The notes beneath the pieces were generated by a model. That model made no database searches. It saw only the letters and a list, made by a program, of their open reading frames with translations, and had not been told where the DNA came from. A program made the position numbers and the translations under genes. From contig NZ_JACONV010000003.1 of NCBI RefSeq assembly GCF_014358015.1, positions 1 through 64,000 of the forward strand: a stretch of 64,000 bases of DNA, written 5' to 3'. Positions 44,588-54,020 of the stretch are shown here, piece by piece; positions within the stretch are counted from its first letter, which is position 1, and the number at the start of each line of letters is the position of its first letter. The stretch is from Pseudomonas triticifolii (GTDB taxonomy: Bacteria; Pseudomonadota; Gammaproteobacteria; Pseudomonadales; Pseudomonadaceae).

Positions 44588-45025
44588 TTACTCCCCGATG
44601 TCCTCATTCCACAGCTCAGGTTTGCTGGCGATGAAGCCCTGCATCATGTGCTCGCAGGTCGAATCATCGAGTACATCGACCTGTACGCCACGTGAGCGCA
44701 GCAAGGCTTCCTCACCCATGAAGCTCCGGTTCTCGCCGACGATCACCTTGCGGATGCCATACAGCAGAATCGCACCGCTGCACATCGCGCAGGGTGACAG
44801 GGTCGTATACAGCACCGCCTCGCGATAGACACTGGCAGGATGCCGACCTGCGTTTTCCAGGGCGTCCATCTCGCCATGCTTGATGGCGCTTCCCTCCTGA
44901 ACCCGGCGATTATGGCCCCGGCCGATGATCTTGCCGTCATGGACGATGACTGAACCGATAGGGATTCCACCCTCTTCGAGCCCTTGTCTGGCTTCGTCAA
45001 TTGCAGCCTGCATGAATGGGTCCAT
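44588..45025 (-). CDS. Cytosine deaminase-like enzyme (fungal type)
   Basis: 145 aa, CDA fold. Zinc site: H50 and the proton-shuttling E52 (KHGEMDAL), with C79 and C82 (SPCAMC). Length and the C-terminal tail (GFIASKPELWNEDIGE) match yeast-type cytosine deaminase rather than TadA. It would convert cytosine to uracil for pyrimidine salvage. GAGGC five bases before the ATG at 45025 sets the start; a GTG four codons earlier is open. Confidence 0.85.
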   Translation of the reverse strand: MDPFMQAAIDEARQGLEEGGIPIGSVIVHDGKIIGRGHNRRVQEGSAIKHGEMDALENAGRHPASVYREAVLYTTLSPCAMCSGAILLYGIRKVIVGENRSFMGEEALLRSRGVQVDVLDDSTCEHMMQGFIASKPELWNEDIGE

Positions 45026-45053
45026 GGTTTGCCTCACTGTTCATTGCGTTGGA

Positions 45054-45551
45054 TTAATTCAGGGCCTGTTGAGCGTTGCCAAGGGCCTTGCTGACGTAGC
45101 GCCCCAGCAGCTCGGAAGAGCTGGACTTCATCTCGGCGCTGACCTGTATGTTACGGGCTCTGAATTTATTCACCACCGACGATGAGCCATCCCCCTGGCT
45201 CAGCGAGCGCAACTCATCGGCCGTGAAGGAATGTGCGTAAGCGGCTGCGAGATTACGGTCCCACTCGGTCTGATACGTCGGTTGCAGGCGCTGCAGCTCG
45301 GTTTGAACCAGCTCCTGCGCCTCGGTTTTGCCGACCTGATTCACCAGACTGGCGAACGTAGCGGTTCTTGAGGCGACCTGATAACCCAGCCAGGCCAGGC
45401 CGTCGCCCAGCTTGCGTTCCTGAACGAAAGCCAGCGCCGTATCGTCCACCTCGTCGGCATGCACCTGCCGGGTGCCGTCAACCAGCAGGCAGGCGATCAG
45501 CGCCAGGCCCGTCTTGATTGCGACACGCGAGCCCTGCTTGCTTTCACCCAT
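45054..45551 (-). CDS. Exported hypothetical protein
   Basis: 165 aa with a probable signal peptide (about 1-32, basic N-terminus then GLALIACLLVDG, ending VHA). The mature part is helical (AQELVQTELQRLQPTYQTEWDRNLAAAYAHSFTADELRSL) and resembles DUF2059-like periplasmic proteins. GGAGGG six bases before the ATG at 45551; longer frames upstream lack support. It lies 28 bp upstream of the deaminase gene and may be co-transcribed. Confidence 0.68.
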   Translation of the reverse strand: MGESKQGSRVAIKTGLALIACLLVDGTRQVHADEVDDTALAFVQERKLGDGLAWLGYQVASRTATFASLVNQVGKTEAQELVQTELQRLQPTYQTEWDRNLAAAYAHSFTADELRSLSQGDGSSSVVNKFRARNIQVSAEMKSSSSELLGRYVSKALGNAQQALN

Positions 45552-45648
45552 CAGGCCCTCCCAGGCAAAACATCGGTACTTGACGAACTTAACAGCTAAC
45601 GCCGGCTTTACCACACACCACGTCGCATACCGCACACCTGTGCCGCTC

Positions 45649-46176
45649 TCAGCAATGTCGCGCCTGCCACTGCGCCTGATCGAGACGATAAATACGCACT
45701 CCGAGGCGATGGTACTGGCTATGCACATAGTCACTGAACCCGGCCTTGAGCAGCACCTTGACCGATGCGGCATTCTGCGGCTGGACGATGCCGATCACCG
45801 ATTCAAGTCGCAGGGTTTCAAAACCATGCCGCAACGTCGCCTGAACCGCTTCGCTGGCAAGGCCTCGTCCCCAGAATGACGGAGCCAGGCGATAGCCGAT
45901 TTCCACCTCCATCACGCCGTCCACAAGCTCGGCATTCAAACCGCAGAACCCGGCCAATTGGCCCGAGGCGGATTCAACCAATGCCTGCGGACCATACCCG
46001 TCGACGCTGTAGGCATGCCGGCAGTTGCGCACGAAATCGCCTGTGGCGTGCTCGCTGAGTACGCCGCGCACCGAATAGCGCATCACCTGCCCATCGCCCA
46101 GTATCACGGCCAACGCGGGCACATCAGCGACCTCGAAGTCGCGCAGCATGAGGCGTTCAGTGCTAATCGTAATCAT
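45649..46176 (-). CDS. GNAT-family N-acetyltransferase (RimJ-like)
   Basis: 175 aa. MITISTERLMLRDFEVADVPAL is the classic RimJ/RimL-type start, and FWGRGLASEAVQATLRHGF holds the acetyl-CoA pyrophosphate loop. C-terminal LKAGFSDYV follows the family. Probably acetylates a protein N-terminus or small amine; substrate unknown. It starts 7 bp after the stop of the binding-protein gene at 46184, so it is in that operon. Confidence 0.85.
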   Translation of the reverse strand: MITISTERLMLRDFEVADVPALAVILGDGQVMRYSVRGVLSEHATGDFVRNCRHAYSVDGYGPQALVESASGQLAGFCGLNAELVDGVMEVEIGYRLAPSFWGRGLASEAVQATLRHGFETLRLESVIGIVQPQNAASVKVLLKAGFSDYVHSQYHRLGVRIYRLDQAQWQARHC

Positions 46177-46183
46177 GAGCCCG

Positions 46184-47197
46184 TCACAGCGCGCTGCTGA
46201 CCTTCGCGGCCACATCATCCGGCAACCAGGCCTTCCAGACTTCAGGATGCTGCTTGAGAAATGCCTGCGCAGCGACGCTTGGGTCAGTGCGTTTTTCAGT
46301 CATCTCGGCCAGCGTCTTGTTAAGCAGGTCAATCGGCAGGTCGACTTTCGTGAAGAAACTCACCAGCTCCGGGTGGTGCTCTTTGAACGGAGCCGAGACG
46401 CCGATGGACAACTTGGCAGCCAGCGAGGCAGAACCCTTGGGGTTGGTATTGCTGGCATCGGTCAAGGTCTTCCAGGCCTCGGCGTTGAACGGTGGCTCTT
46501 CAAGTTTGATCAGCTTGTAGCTACCCAGCAAAGGCGTCGGCGACCAGTAATAGAACAACACCGGTTTGCCACGGCGAATGGACGAGGCAATCTCGGCGTC
46601 CAGCGCCGCACCGGAACCTGTGCGGAAGTTGACGAAGCTGTCATCCAGGCCATAGGCCTTGAGTTTCTGGGTGTTGACGATTTCCGACGTCCAGCCGCTC
46701 GGGCTATTGAGGAAGCGGCCTTTGTCAGGGGATTCCGGGTCCTTGAACACATCTTTGTAGCGCGCCAGGTCCTGAACGGTTTTCAGCTCAGGCGCCAGCG
46801 GTTTGATGCCCTTGGCAGCGTCACCTTTGATGACGTACTCGGGCACCCACCAGCCTTCGGTTGCACCTTTGACGGTATCGCCGAGCCCGAACACCTTGCC
46901 CTCGGCTTCGGCCTTGACCCACACCGGGCTGCGACCGGTCCATTCTTCGGCGATCACTTGAATGTCGTTCTTGGCCAGCGCGGTTTCCAGACTGACGGTG
47001 CTGCCGGGCAAGGTATCGGTCCGGTAGCCATAACCTTTCTCGACCAGCGTGCGCAGCACTTCGGTGATCAAGCTGCCGCTCTCCCAGGTGAGCGCGCCGA
47101 ACAGGATGGGTTCGGCCTTGTCGGCTGCCAGTACGGGCTGCCCGAGCAGGCCCAGCGCCAGCAGCGAACTGCCCACAAGTCGTGTTATGGATTTCAT
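46184..47197 (-). CDS. OpuAC-type ABC transporter substrate-binding protein
   Basis: 337 aa. Signal peptide 1-25 (LLGQPVLAADK) and a glycine betaine/quaternary-amine binding domain, with LTWESGSLITEVLRTLVEKGYGY, EWTGRSPVW and FYYWSPTPLL, the last offering the aromatic residues that usually box the cation. GAGGTGATC precedes the ATG at 47197; the 71 open codons upstream are not coding. No permease or ATPase gene is adjacent, so it must share a transporter elsewhere, as orphan choline/betaine binding proteins do in Pseudomonas. Confidence 0.88.
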   Translation of the reverse strand: MKSITRLVGSSLLALGLLGQPVLAADKAEPILFGALTWESGSLITEVLRTLVEKGYGYRTDTLPGSTVSLETALAKNDIQVIAEEWTGRSPVWVKAEAEGKVFGLGDTVKGATEGWWVPEYVIKGDAAKGIKPLAPELKTVQDLARYKDVFKDPESPDKGRFLNSPSGWTSEIVNTQKLKAYGLDDSFVNFRTGSGAALDAEIASSIRRGKPVLFYYWSPTPLLGSYKLIKLEEPPFNAEAWKTLTDASNTNPKGSASLAAKLSIGVSAPFKEHHPELVSFFTKVDLPIDLLNKTLAEMTEKRTDPSVAAQAFLKQHPEVWKAWLPDDVAAKVSSAL

Positions 47198-47354
47198 GAT
47201 CACCTCAAGGTGCGGGTAGTGGACAAGATGTCTCAAGCCTATCGACATCGGCTCGGTGTAATAAGTTGTAGTCATATACCTGACCACCTCATCAACCCTA
47301 GCTGCCGAGCTGTATGATGCAGCCCGTCTTTTCCACGCCTGTGAGCGGTTTCTC

Positions 47355-47765
47355 ATGCCTGATACACACTTCATGCCGTTGCCCGACGAATGCCGCCCAC
47401 TGCTGGGCAAGTTTTATCGCCAGCACCAGTCGTCGATGCGCGCTGCGGGCAAGGGGCAGGCCTGGGTAGCGAAACAGCAGGAAATCGTGGGCGCAGTGTG
47501 TCTGACGCCTGTTGCAGACGGGCACTGGCTGACCAGTCTGTTCGTCGCCCCGCAGCAACGTGGTCAGGCGGTCGCCAAGCGGCTGATCAATGCAGCTCTC
47601 CAGCCACTCAACGGTCCGGTCTGGCTGTTCTGCGATCCGCAGTTACTGGCGTTTTATCAACCCTTAGGGTTTGAACCGGCACAACGCCTGCCACTGCCGC
47701 TGGGCGAGCGACTGATGCGCTACAGTCGCACCAAGGCGCTGGTGGCGCTGTGCAGGGATGCATGA
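47355..47765 (+). CDS. GNAT-family N-acetyltransferase
   Basis: 136 aa. LTSLFVAPQQRGQAVAKRLINAA holds the acetyl-CoA binding loop (Q/R-x2-G-x-A), and LLAFYQPLGFEPA is the usual C-terminal strand-helix. Substrate unknown. It is divergent from the binding-protein gene and convergent with def. ATG at 47355 with GAGCGG upstream. Confidence 0.82.
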   Translation: MPDTHFMPLPDECRPLLGKFYRQHQSSMRAAGKGQAWVAKQQEIVGAVCLTPVADGHWLTSLFVAPQQRGQAVAKRLINAALQPLNGPVWLFCDPQLLAFYQPLGFEPAQRLPLPLGERLMRYSRTKALVALCRDA

Positions 47766-47774
47766 CGGCACGGG

Positions 47775-48314
47775 TTACTCGTCAGCGTTGGGGTCCATGT
47801 CGGGAAACATCACGTCCATGAAGCCGAATTTGCTGAAGTCGGTGATGCGCGAAGGGTAGAGACGGCCAATCAGGTGATCGCATTCATGCTGCACGACGCG
47901 CGCATGAAAACCGAAGGCATCGCGCTGGATGGGCTGTCCGTCCGGATCAAAACCTTCGTAACGAATACTCTGAAAACGATTGACCATGCCGCGCAGCCCC
48001 GGCACTGAAAGGCACCCTTCCCAGCCCTCTTCCACCGCCGGATACAACGGTGTGATAACCGGATTGATCAGGATGGTCTGCGGTACGGCCTCGGCCTGCG
48101 GATAGCGTTCGCTACGCTCGAAACCGAAAATCACCAGTTGCAGATCGACGCCGATCTGCGGCGCTGCCAGCCCGACGCCGCCGACGCTTTCCATGGTTTC
48201 GAACATGTCGGCAATCAGCGTCTTCAGGTCCTGGCTGCCGAACATTTCTTCAGGCACCGGCGGGGCTATGCGCAGCAGGCGTGGGTCGCCCATTTTCAGG
48301 ATCTTATGAATCAC
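47775..48314 (-). CDS. def: Peptide deformylase
   Basis: 179 aa. The three deformylase motifs are intact: [10 protein letters not shown] (about 47-56), EGCLSVPG (98-105) and [13 protein letters not shown], whose two His with the Cys bind the metal. It removes the formyl group from nascent proteins. It starts with GTG at 48314 with GAGAGG eight bases upstream. The gene is not next to fmt, so it is probably the second, non-essential deformylase common in Pseudomonas. Confidence 0.92.
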   Translation of the reverse strand: MIHKILKMGDPRLLRIAPPVPEEMFGSQDLKTLIADMFETMESVGGVGLAAPQIGVDLQLVIFGFERSERYPQAEAVPQTILINPVITPLYPAVEEGWEGCLSVPGLRGMVNRFQSIRYEGFDPDGQPIQRDAFGFHARVVQHECDHLIGRLYPSRITDFSKFGFMDVMFPDMDPNADE

Positions 48315-48372
48315 GAACCAGGCCTCTCAACGTATGGATTGAACACGGGCAAGCCCACGCTGCACAAATAAA

Positions 48373-49332
48373 TCAGGTTTCGTCAGCCTTGGCCAAGGGC
48401 ACGGAATGGTCACGACCCAGGCCCGAGACATGTTGTTTCTCAGTGCCTTCGCCGCCGCCATCACCCGCTTCCTTCTCCCCCGCTTCCTTGCCTTCGGCCG
48501 ACATGTGTTCAATGACAGCATTCATCTCTGCGCCGAGCAACAGCACGGCTGCCGAGATGTAGAAATACAACAGCAGCACGATGATTGCGCCAATGCTGCC
48601 GTACATGGCGTTGTAGTCCGCGAAGGTCTTGACGTAGAAACCGAATGCCAGCGAAGCGACGATCCACACCACCACCGCCAATACCGAGCCTGGGGTGATG
48701 AAACGAAACTCCTGCTTCACGTCAGGCATCACGTAATAGATCAGTGCCACAGCGACCATCAGCAGCAGAATGATTGCAGGCCAGCGCAGGATGGTCCACA
48801 GCGTGACGATAAAATCTTCCATGCCGATCTGCGCGGCAATCCAGTTCATCACCTGCGGCCCGAGCACCATGAAGGCTGCCGCCGCGAGCAACATGCCGGC
48901 GATACCCACGGTATAGAAAATCGACAATGGGAAGCGCTTCCAGATCGGCCGACCTTCGACCACGTCGTAGGCAGCGTTCATGGCGCTCATCATCAGCCGT
49001 ACACCCGCCGAAGCGGTCCACAGCGCAATGAAGATACCGATGGAGAGCAAGCCACCTTTGGACTGCTGCAACTGGTCGATCACCGGATTGACCTGCTCCA
49101 GCGCCTGCGGCGGCAGGACCAGCTCCGATTGCAGACGCAACCACGAAAAAAAGTCAGGCAGGTGCAGAAAGCCGATCAGTGCGATCAGAAAAAGCAGAAA
49201 CGGGAACAGGGAAAACAGCATTTGATACGCGAGTGCCGACGCATACGTGGACATCTCGTCGTCGAGAAATTCATTGACGGTGCGTACCAGCACTTTGCCA
49301 ACCGACAGTTGACGTAAATGGGGGAAAATCAT
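48373..49332 (-). CDS. yihY: YihY/BrkB-family inner-membrane protein
   Basis: 319 aa with about six membrane helices and the family's ASALAYQMLFSLFPFLLFLIAL start. Conserved blocks WTASAGVRLMMSAMNAAYDV and FITPGSVLAVVVWIVASLAFGFYV are present. The last 35 residues are a hydrophilic acidic/glycine tail (EGKEAGEKEAGDGGGEG). The function of YihY proteins is unsettled; older names tie BrkB to serum resistance or RNase BN, the latter withdrawn. SD GAGGAAA before the ATG at 49332. Confidence 0.88.
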   Translation of the reverse strand: MIFPHLRQLSVGKVLVRTVNEFLDDEMSTYASALAYQMLFSLFPFLLFLIALIGFLHLPDFFSWLRLQSELVLPPQALEQVNPVIDQLQQSKGGLLSIGIFIALWTASAGVRLMMSAMNAAYDVVEGRPIWKRFPLSIFYTVGIAGMLLAAAAFMVLGPQVMNWIAAQIGMEDFIVTLWTILRWPAIILLLMVAVALIYYVMPDVKQEFRFITPGSVLAVVVWIVASLAFGFYVKTFADYNAMYGSIGAIIVLLLYFYISAAVLLLGAEMNAVIEHMSAEGKEAGEKEAGDGGGEGTEKQHVSGLGRDHSVPLAKADET

Positions 49333-49482
49333 GGCGTTTCCTCTCGCTCCCTTACTGGAACACCTTACAACCTCAAGACCGGGTATCGCTGCAATTATCT
49401 GTCAATTCAATGACAAACCTGCACGGGCACCGATGTCACATTGACTTGACGGGCGGTAAAAGGTTTCAGTTTTGTAGAGCAG

Positions 49483-49522
49483 AATGCATAACGGCCATCC
49501 GGAGATGACCGTTATCTGCATT
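49483..49522. terminator. Long near-perfect inverted repeat
   Basis: Arms aatgcataacggccatc and gatgaccgttatctgcatt flank a 4-nt loop with one mismatch and a small bulge. It lies between csbD-like and yihY genes, on the same strand, and should end the csbD-like transcript. A smaller CCCGA/TCGGG hairpin (49530-49550) is also present. Confidence 0.6.
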
Positions 49523-49559
49523 GTTCTTCTCCCGATTTCAGACTCGGGAAAAGCCAGGC

Positions 49560-49751
49560 TTACGCCTTGTCGACACCTTTTTTGATGGCATCCTTGGCTT
49601 CGCCTTTGGCCTGCTGGCCTTCGCCCTTGAGTTCTTGCGCCTTGCCTTCAGCCCTCAGCTTGGTGTTGTCGGTCGCCTTGCCGACAGCCTGCTTGACGTT
49701 ACCAGCTGCTTCATTAGCCATGCCTTTGATTTTATCGCCAGTGCTGCTCAT
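49560..49751 (-). CDS. CsbD-family small stress protein
   Basis: 63 aa, highly charged. It has the CsbD pattern of GDKIKGMANEAAGNVKQAVG followed by lysine/alanine repeats (KAQELKGEGQQAKGEAKDAIKKGVDKA). CsbD proteins are general-stress-induced and intrinsically soluble, with unknown activity. GGGAGATAC upstream sets the ATG at 49751; a much longer upstream frame is not coding. Confidence 0.85.
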   Translation of the reverse strand: MSSTGDKIKGMANEAAGNVKQAVGKATDNTKLRAEGKAQELKGEGQQAKGEAKDAIKKGVDKA

Positions 49752-49995
49752 GGGTGTATCTCCCGGGTCTGAAGACCACATAGAATTCGGATGTCGTACT
49801 CGACATAAAGGTTGACCTGCGCCGTTTGCGAAGAGTTTCAAGTATTTTTCGAGCCACGATTGCCGTTCGTCTGCAGTCCGGTTCAGCTGCATTTGTCTGC
49901 TTCGCAGCGAGCGCCGGGCAGACTTTGTGCGAGAATGCGCGGCATCGTTGCCCGCAGAGTCCGGCACGCTGAACAAACCGATTCACAGGAACGTT

Positions 49996-50376
49996 ATGAA
50001 ACTCGATAAAAAGCTGGCCATTGCACGCAGAAACCAGGAACTGGGCGGCGCTGTGCTGGGCGTCAACAACACCCATTTCGCCGTGCTCGACCACAAACGC
50101 AATATCTGGTGGTTCGACTTGCCCGTCCCGCGTCTGCAGGTTGGCCAGTACGAGTGGCTGCATCTGCTGCTGCACACCCCTGAGACAGACCAGTTGCTGC
50201 ACCTGAAAGTGACGACCGTGTTCATGCGTGATCACATGGAAGGCCTTGAAGTGCGCAACGCCGACAAGCGCAAACCTACCGTCAGCCTGGAACTGAGCGC
50301 CGACAAGGACTCCTGGCTCAAGGACATGCGCCCCAAGGGCAGCAACCTAAGTTTTGCAGGCTTTCTGCAGGATTGA
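49996..50376 (+). CDS. Conserved hypothetical protein
   Basis: 126 aa, soluble, beta-rich (NNTHFAVLDHKRNIWWFDLPVPRLQVGQYEWLHLLLHTP). No known motif. CAGGAA six bases before the ATG at 49996 decides the start, with upstream in-frame codons unsupported. Possibly a Pseudomonas-specific family; function not recognised. Confidence 0.75.
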   Translation: MKLDKKLAIARRNQELGGAVLGVNNTHFAVLDHKRNIWWFDLPVPRLQVGQYEWLHLLLHTPETDQLLHLKVTTVFMRDHMEGLEVRNADKRKPTVSLELSADKDSWLKDMRPKGSNLSFAGFLQD

Positions 50377-50462
50377 TCGTGCAGCGAACGCTGGATTGCG
50401 GGGGGGCGGCGTGTCGGCGATGGAACTGTGTCAGTCGCTCACGAGTGGCTTGAGCAACCGAA

Positions 50463-50598
50463 TCGCCGGCACGCCGCCTCCCACATAAAATTGCCTATAT
50501 TCAATACGTTACGCGCATTCTCAACGGCATTTCGATGTCGCTGACACAGCCTGGCTTCATGGTAAACGCCAGATTGTGGGAGGCGGCTTGCCGGCGAT
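50463..50598. repeat. Pair of inverted REP-like elements
   Basis: A unit in reverse orientation (50463-50485, tcgccggcacgccgcctccc then aca) and one in forward orientation (50575-50598, tgtgggaggcggcttgccgg then cgat) flank about 90 bp. This is a GGCGGCttGCCGGC variant of the REP palindrome in a BIME-like head-to-head pair. Confidence 0.65.
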
Positions 50599-50615
50599 AC
50601 AGTCGGCGCGGTTTG

Positions 50616-51029
50616 TCAGCCAAACCGACGCGCCGCCAGATACCCCGCCGTTCCCGCCAGTGCCGACACCACGGTGCCCCAGGCATGGTCAATCAGCGCC
50701 AGCTGCGCGGGCCAGCCTTGCAGCGTCGCCCAGTTAGTCAAGTCATAGGTGCCATAGGCAATCAGCCCCAACAGCCCACTGCACACCGTGGCACGTCCCA
50801 GACGTTGCTCCTTGAGGCCCGGTATCACGCCAAATATCACCACGCCTGCGCCATACAACAGGTAAAACGCGACTGCCGGGCCGATTACAGGCGTCTCCAG
50901 CATCAAAGGGCCCAGCCACTCGCGATACGTCGGCCCCATCAGTACACCCAGCCAGAGTCCATCGAGTATCAGAAACGCCAGCAGCGTCCCCAGGTAGGCT
51001 GCGACGATCGTTTTTAGAGGCATTTTCAT
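50616..51029 (-). CDS. DUF2177-family membrane protein
   Basis: 137 aa, four predicted helices, with KTIVAAYLGTLLAFLILDGLWLG at the N-terminus and GLIAYGTYDLTNWATLQGWP, the hallmark of DUF2177. Inner-membrane, function unknown; some relatives lie beside photolyase or cyclopropane-fatty-acid genes, but none is here. CAAGGAAG before the ATG at 51029. Confidence 0.83.
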   Translation of the reverse strand: MKMPLKTIVAAYLGTLLAFLILDGLWLGVLMGPTYREWLGPLMLETPVIGPAVAFYLLYGAGVVIFGVIPGLKEQRLGRATVCSGLLGLIAYGTYDLTNWATLQGWPAQLALIDHAWGTVVSALAGTAGYLAARRFG

Positions 51030-51170
51030 GAGGCTTCCTTGATGAGCTCGAAGGCAAAGAGCCCCCGTATGAAGGTATGACCGACAGGGAGCGGAAAATG
51101 ATCCTCTGAACGGCAGGACTTTTAAGGCATCACGGGGGTCAGTGTTTACTAGCGTTAAGGAGTCTGGTGA

Positions 51171-51803
51171 ATGAACACTGTAGGTCTTTTTAAAATCGAT
51201 GTCTGGAGCGACTACGTCTGTCCCTTCTGTTATCTGCAACTGTCGGTGCTCGAACAACTTCAAAACAGCTATGGCGAGCAGCTTGAATTCAACTGGCACG
51301 CCTTCGAACTGCGTCCTGCCCCGCTCGCCATGCTTGATCCCAATGCCGATTACCTGCGTGCCACCTGGTCACGTTCCGTGCTGCCCATGGCGGATAAACG
51401 TCAAGTCGTCATGAGGATGCCCACTGTCCAGCCACGCAGCCGAAAGGTGCTTGAGGCCGCAGCCTTCGCCAAAACGGCGGGCCGTTTTGCTGCGTTCCAC
51501 AAAGGCGCGTTCAAGGCATTTTTTGAGGACGGGCTGGATATCGGCGAAACGCCGAACCTGCTTGAACTGGGTCACACGGCAGGACTGGACAAGCAGGCGC
51601 TGGAACAGGCGCTGATCGACAGCGAGTACGAAAAAGCCGTACTGGATGACCAGACGCTCGCGCAGAAGCTTGGACTGAGGGCTGTACCGGTGGCATTGCT
51701 GAGGCGCAGCGACCAGTCGCTGGAGCAGGCGAGGGTCTTCAACGGCACGCTGCCGTTCAATCGCTTGAAGCAGGAAATCGACAGGCTGTCCGCCCGGGTC
51801 TGA
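51171..51803 (+). CDS. DsbA-family oxidoreductase (FrnE-like)
   Basis: 210 aa, cytoplasmic (no signal peptide). Thioredoxin fold with active site CPFC (17-20), helical insertion and the cis-Pro loop LRAVPVALL. FrnE/HCCA-isomerase-like members act as cytoplasmic thiol oxidoreductases in polyketide or redox-stress contexts. GGAG eight bases before the ATG at 51171. Confidence 0.87.
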   Translation: MNTVGLFKIDVWSDYVCPFCYLQLSVLEQLQNSYGEQLEFNWHAFELRPAPLAMLDPNADYLRATWSRSVLPMADKRQVVMRMPTVQPRSRKVLEAAAFAKTAGRFAAFHKGAFKAFFEDGLDIGETPNLLELGHTAGLDKQALEQALIDSEYEKAVLDDQTLAQKLGLRAVPVALLRRSDQSLEQARVFNGTLPFNRLKQEIDRLSARV

Positions 51804-51845
51804 CCCGCGTTGCCATCCAGGCTGCGCGGTCAGACTTCATCGCCA

Positions 51846-52682
51846 TCAGACCAGGTCGATGCGATCGGCGTGGATCACGATCTGACCCTGTTTGTACAAC
51901 GCACCAATGGCTTTCTTGAAGTTGCCCTTGCTGACGCCGAACAGCCCGCTGATCACCTGCGGATCGCTTTTGTCACTGACGGGTAACGTGCCATTGTTCT
52001 CACGCAGTTTGGCCAGAATCTTGTTGCTCAGGCTGCTTGCCGCTTCTGCACCGACCGGCTGCAGACTCAGGCTGATGTTGCCGTCTGCGCGGATTTCCTT
52101 GATGAACCCCTTTTCCTGCTTGCCGGCGCGCATGAACTTGAACACTTCGTTCTTGTGGATCAAGCCCCAGTGCTTGTTGTTGATGATTGCCTTGAAGCCC
52201 ATGTCGGTCGCTTCGGCCACCAGCAGATCGACTTCCTGACCCACGCTGTAGTTGGCCGGGGTCTTGTCCAGATAGCGATCCAGACGCGCCGTGGCGGTGA
52301 TGCGGCGGGTGTGCTTGTCCAGGTAGACATGCACCACGCAATAGTCACCCGCCTGCAGCGTGCGCTTCTCTTCCGAATACGGCAGCAACAGGTCCTTGGG
52401 CAAGCCCCAGTCCAGAAACACGCCGATACTGTTGACCTCGACCACTTTCAGGCTCGCAAACTCGCCCACCTGAACCTTGGGTTTCTCAGTGGTGGCGATC
52501 AGCTTGTCTTCGCTGTCCAGATAGATGAAAACGTTGAGCCAGTCTTCATCTTCGCTGGGCACATCCTTGGGGATGTAACGATTGGGCAGAAGGATTTCGC
52601 CATCCTGCGCGCCGTCCAGGTACAGACCGAAATTAGTGTGCTTGACCACTTGCAAGCTGTTGTAGCGCCCGATTAAAGCCAT
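51846..52682 (-). CDS. cvfB: S1-domain RNA-binding protein CvfB/YitL
   Basis: 278 aa. Tandem S1-type OB domains (about 1-65, 68-135 and 145-215, the first starting IGRYNSLQVVKHTNFGLYLD) are followed by a C-terminal winged helix (SDPQVISGLFGVSKGNFKKAIGALYKQGQI). This is the full CvfB order. It binds RNA and in Staphylococcus affects virulence gene expression. The ATG at 52682 follows GAGGG; 38 further upstream codons are not supported. Confidence 0.9.
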   Translation of the reverse strand: MALIGRYNSLQVVKHTNFGLYLDGAQDGEILLPNRYIPKDVPSEDEDWLNVFIYLDSEDKLIATTEKPKVQVGEFASLKVVEVNSIGVFLDWGLPKDLLLPYSEEKRTLQAGDYCVVHVYLDKHTRRITATARLDRYLDKTPANYSVGQEVDLLVAEATDMGFKAIINNKHWGLIHKNEVFKFMRAGKQEKGFIKEIRADGNISLSLQPVGAEAASSLSNKILAKLRENNGTLPVSDKSDPQVISGLFGVSKGNFKKAIGALYKQGQIVIHADRIDLV

Positions 52683-53014
52683 GTGCAGATTACCCTCATT
52701 GCGTGGGGCGCATTCTACCCGACTTTGCGTCGGCATTCGCGGTGCAAGATGCCAGGCCTGCGGCGCACTGAGCAGACCCGCTCGTCGGCCGGGCACACCG
52801 GCCAGCCGACCGAAGATTGATCATCCTCTGAACAGGACGCAGAGACTTTGCAATCAAAACAGTCGGTTAGCGGCTCCGATCAGAATGATGAGGCGTATTG
52901 ACGCTTGTTGACGCTTGCGGGCGCGTCATGTGGTTAACGTATTGACCAAGCAATGAGCAAGCGTTTCCTGTACGATGGCTGGCCGTATTACGTTTATGAA
53001 GGTAAATGGCAGCC
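52683..53014. other. Intergenic region between cvfB and a small gene
   Basis: 332 bp with no gene. It holds a GC-rich hairpin (GGCCGG 52787-52792 with CCGGCC 52798-52803) and a TTGACGCTTG sequence repeated twice near 52898-52917, which could contain promoter elements for the gene at 53015. Confidence 0.35.
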
Positions 53015-53194
53015 ATGCGTATCAAAGCATCCCACTCGAAAGCCAAGCCCGCACCAGCCGTTGAAACGAGCGACTCGATCAACGCACAGATTGCGGCCTT
53101 CCTGAAGTCCGGCGGCGAAATCCAGCAAATCGCCAAAGGCGTGAGTGGCCAGACTTTCGCACCGTCCAAGCAGATCAACCTCGGCAAGAAGTAA
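53015..53194 (+). CDS. Small conserved hypothetical protein
   Basis: 59 aa, basic at the N-terminus (MRIKASHSKAKP) and ending QTFAPSKQINLGKK. No membrane segment. SINAQIAAFLKSGGEIQQIAKGVSG looks like a small helical hairpin, reminiscent of nucleic-acid-binding miniproteins, but no family is assigned. An ATG three codons earlier (53006) has AAGG too close; both starts are possible. Confidence 0.65.
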   Translation: MRIKASHSKAKPAPAVETSDSINAQIAAFLKSGGEIQQIAKGVSGQTFAPSKQINLGKK

Positions 53195-53360
53195 CCCCCC
53201 GCTTCGCCCGTCGATCTCTATGCGCCTTGACGCTCAAGGCGCTAGATTGAACACCCTCTCTGGATATTCCTCCCGCCACGCTGCTACTCTCTTGCTTGAT
53301 ATCACTATGACCACGAGCCGGATCATGCTCGGGTAGTTGTCTCATTAGCGGAATGCTCGA

Positions 53361-53873
53361 ATGAAGAACTGGATGCTTATCGGCGCGCTTGTGTACCTGG
53401 GTGGTTGCGCCTCGCATCATTGCGAGAACGGCCCCAATGACAGTCAGCTCACCGACAGCCCCTGCCGGGCCGGGCACCTGCTGTATCAGAACGACATGCT
53501 GCAGGCCAAGCTGCTGATCAGCGAAGACAACCGTGAGAACTACGAACTGGCCGAGGCCATGCTGCGCCGTGCCGCACTGGACGACGCCTCCGGCGAAGCC
53601 GAGTTCTATCAGGCGGTTCTGCTGATCCGCCAACAGGCCGACCATAAACAGATTGTCGATCTGTTGCAGACCGCCGCCAGGCACAAGCATCCGCTGGCCA
53701 TCGCCCTGCTCTCCCAACAGCTGAGCATCAGCGACCCGGCACTCTCCGAACGCTACCAGAAAGAGTACGCCGAACTGGACGTCGCCAAGAGTGGCTACCC
53801 GTCCTTCGAGCAGGCGCTGGTGGTGATCCGTGGCCTGGTCATTCCTCCGGCCCAGGCGACTGCGGCCAACTGA
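53361..53873 (+). CDS. Lipoprotein, unknown function
   Basis: 170 aa. Lipoprotein signal with lipobox LGGC (Cys at about 16). The mature protein has four further cysteines/histidine pairs near the start (SHHCENGPND...SPCRAG) and then helical TPR/Sel1-like repeats (YELAEAMLRRAALDDASGEAEFYQAVLLI). Probably periplasm-facing; function unknown. Confidence 0.75.
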   Translation: MKNWMLIGALVYLGGCASHHCENGPNDSQLTDSPCRAGHLLYQNDMLQAKLLISEDNRENYELAEAMLRRAALDDASGEAEFYQAVLLIRQQADHKQIVDLLQTAARHKHPLAIALLSQQLSISDPALSERYQKEYAELDVAKSGYPSFEQALVVIRGLVIPPAQATAAN

Positions 53874-54020
53874 CACACTGCAAATCGACGAACGGTCCAC
53901 TGTACAGCGATTTCACCGGTATCCTTGCGAGGGTCTAGCACGCGGCTTGTGTCGGGCTCCTGAGCCATTTTTCGATACGCCATTCCTGACCACACTCCTC
54001 GACACATTAAGGAGTGAGCC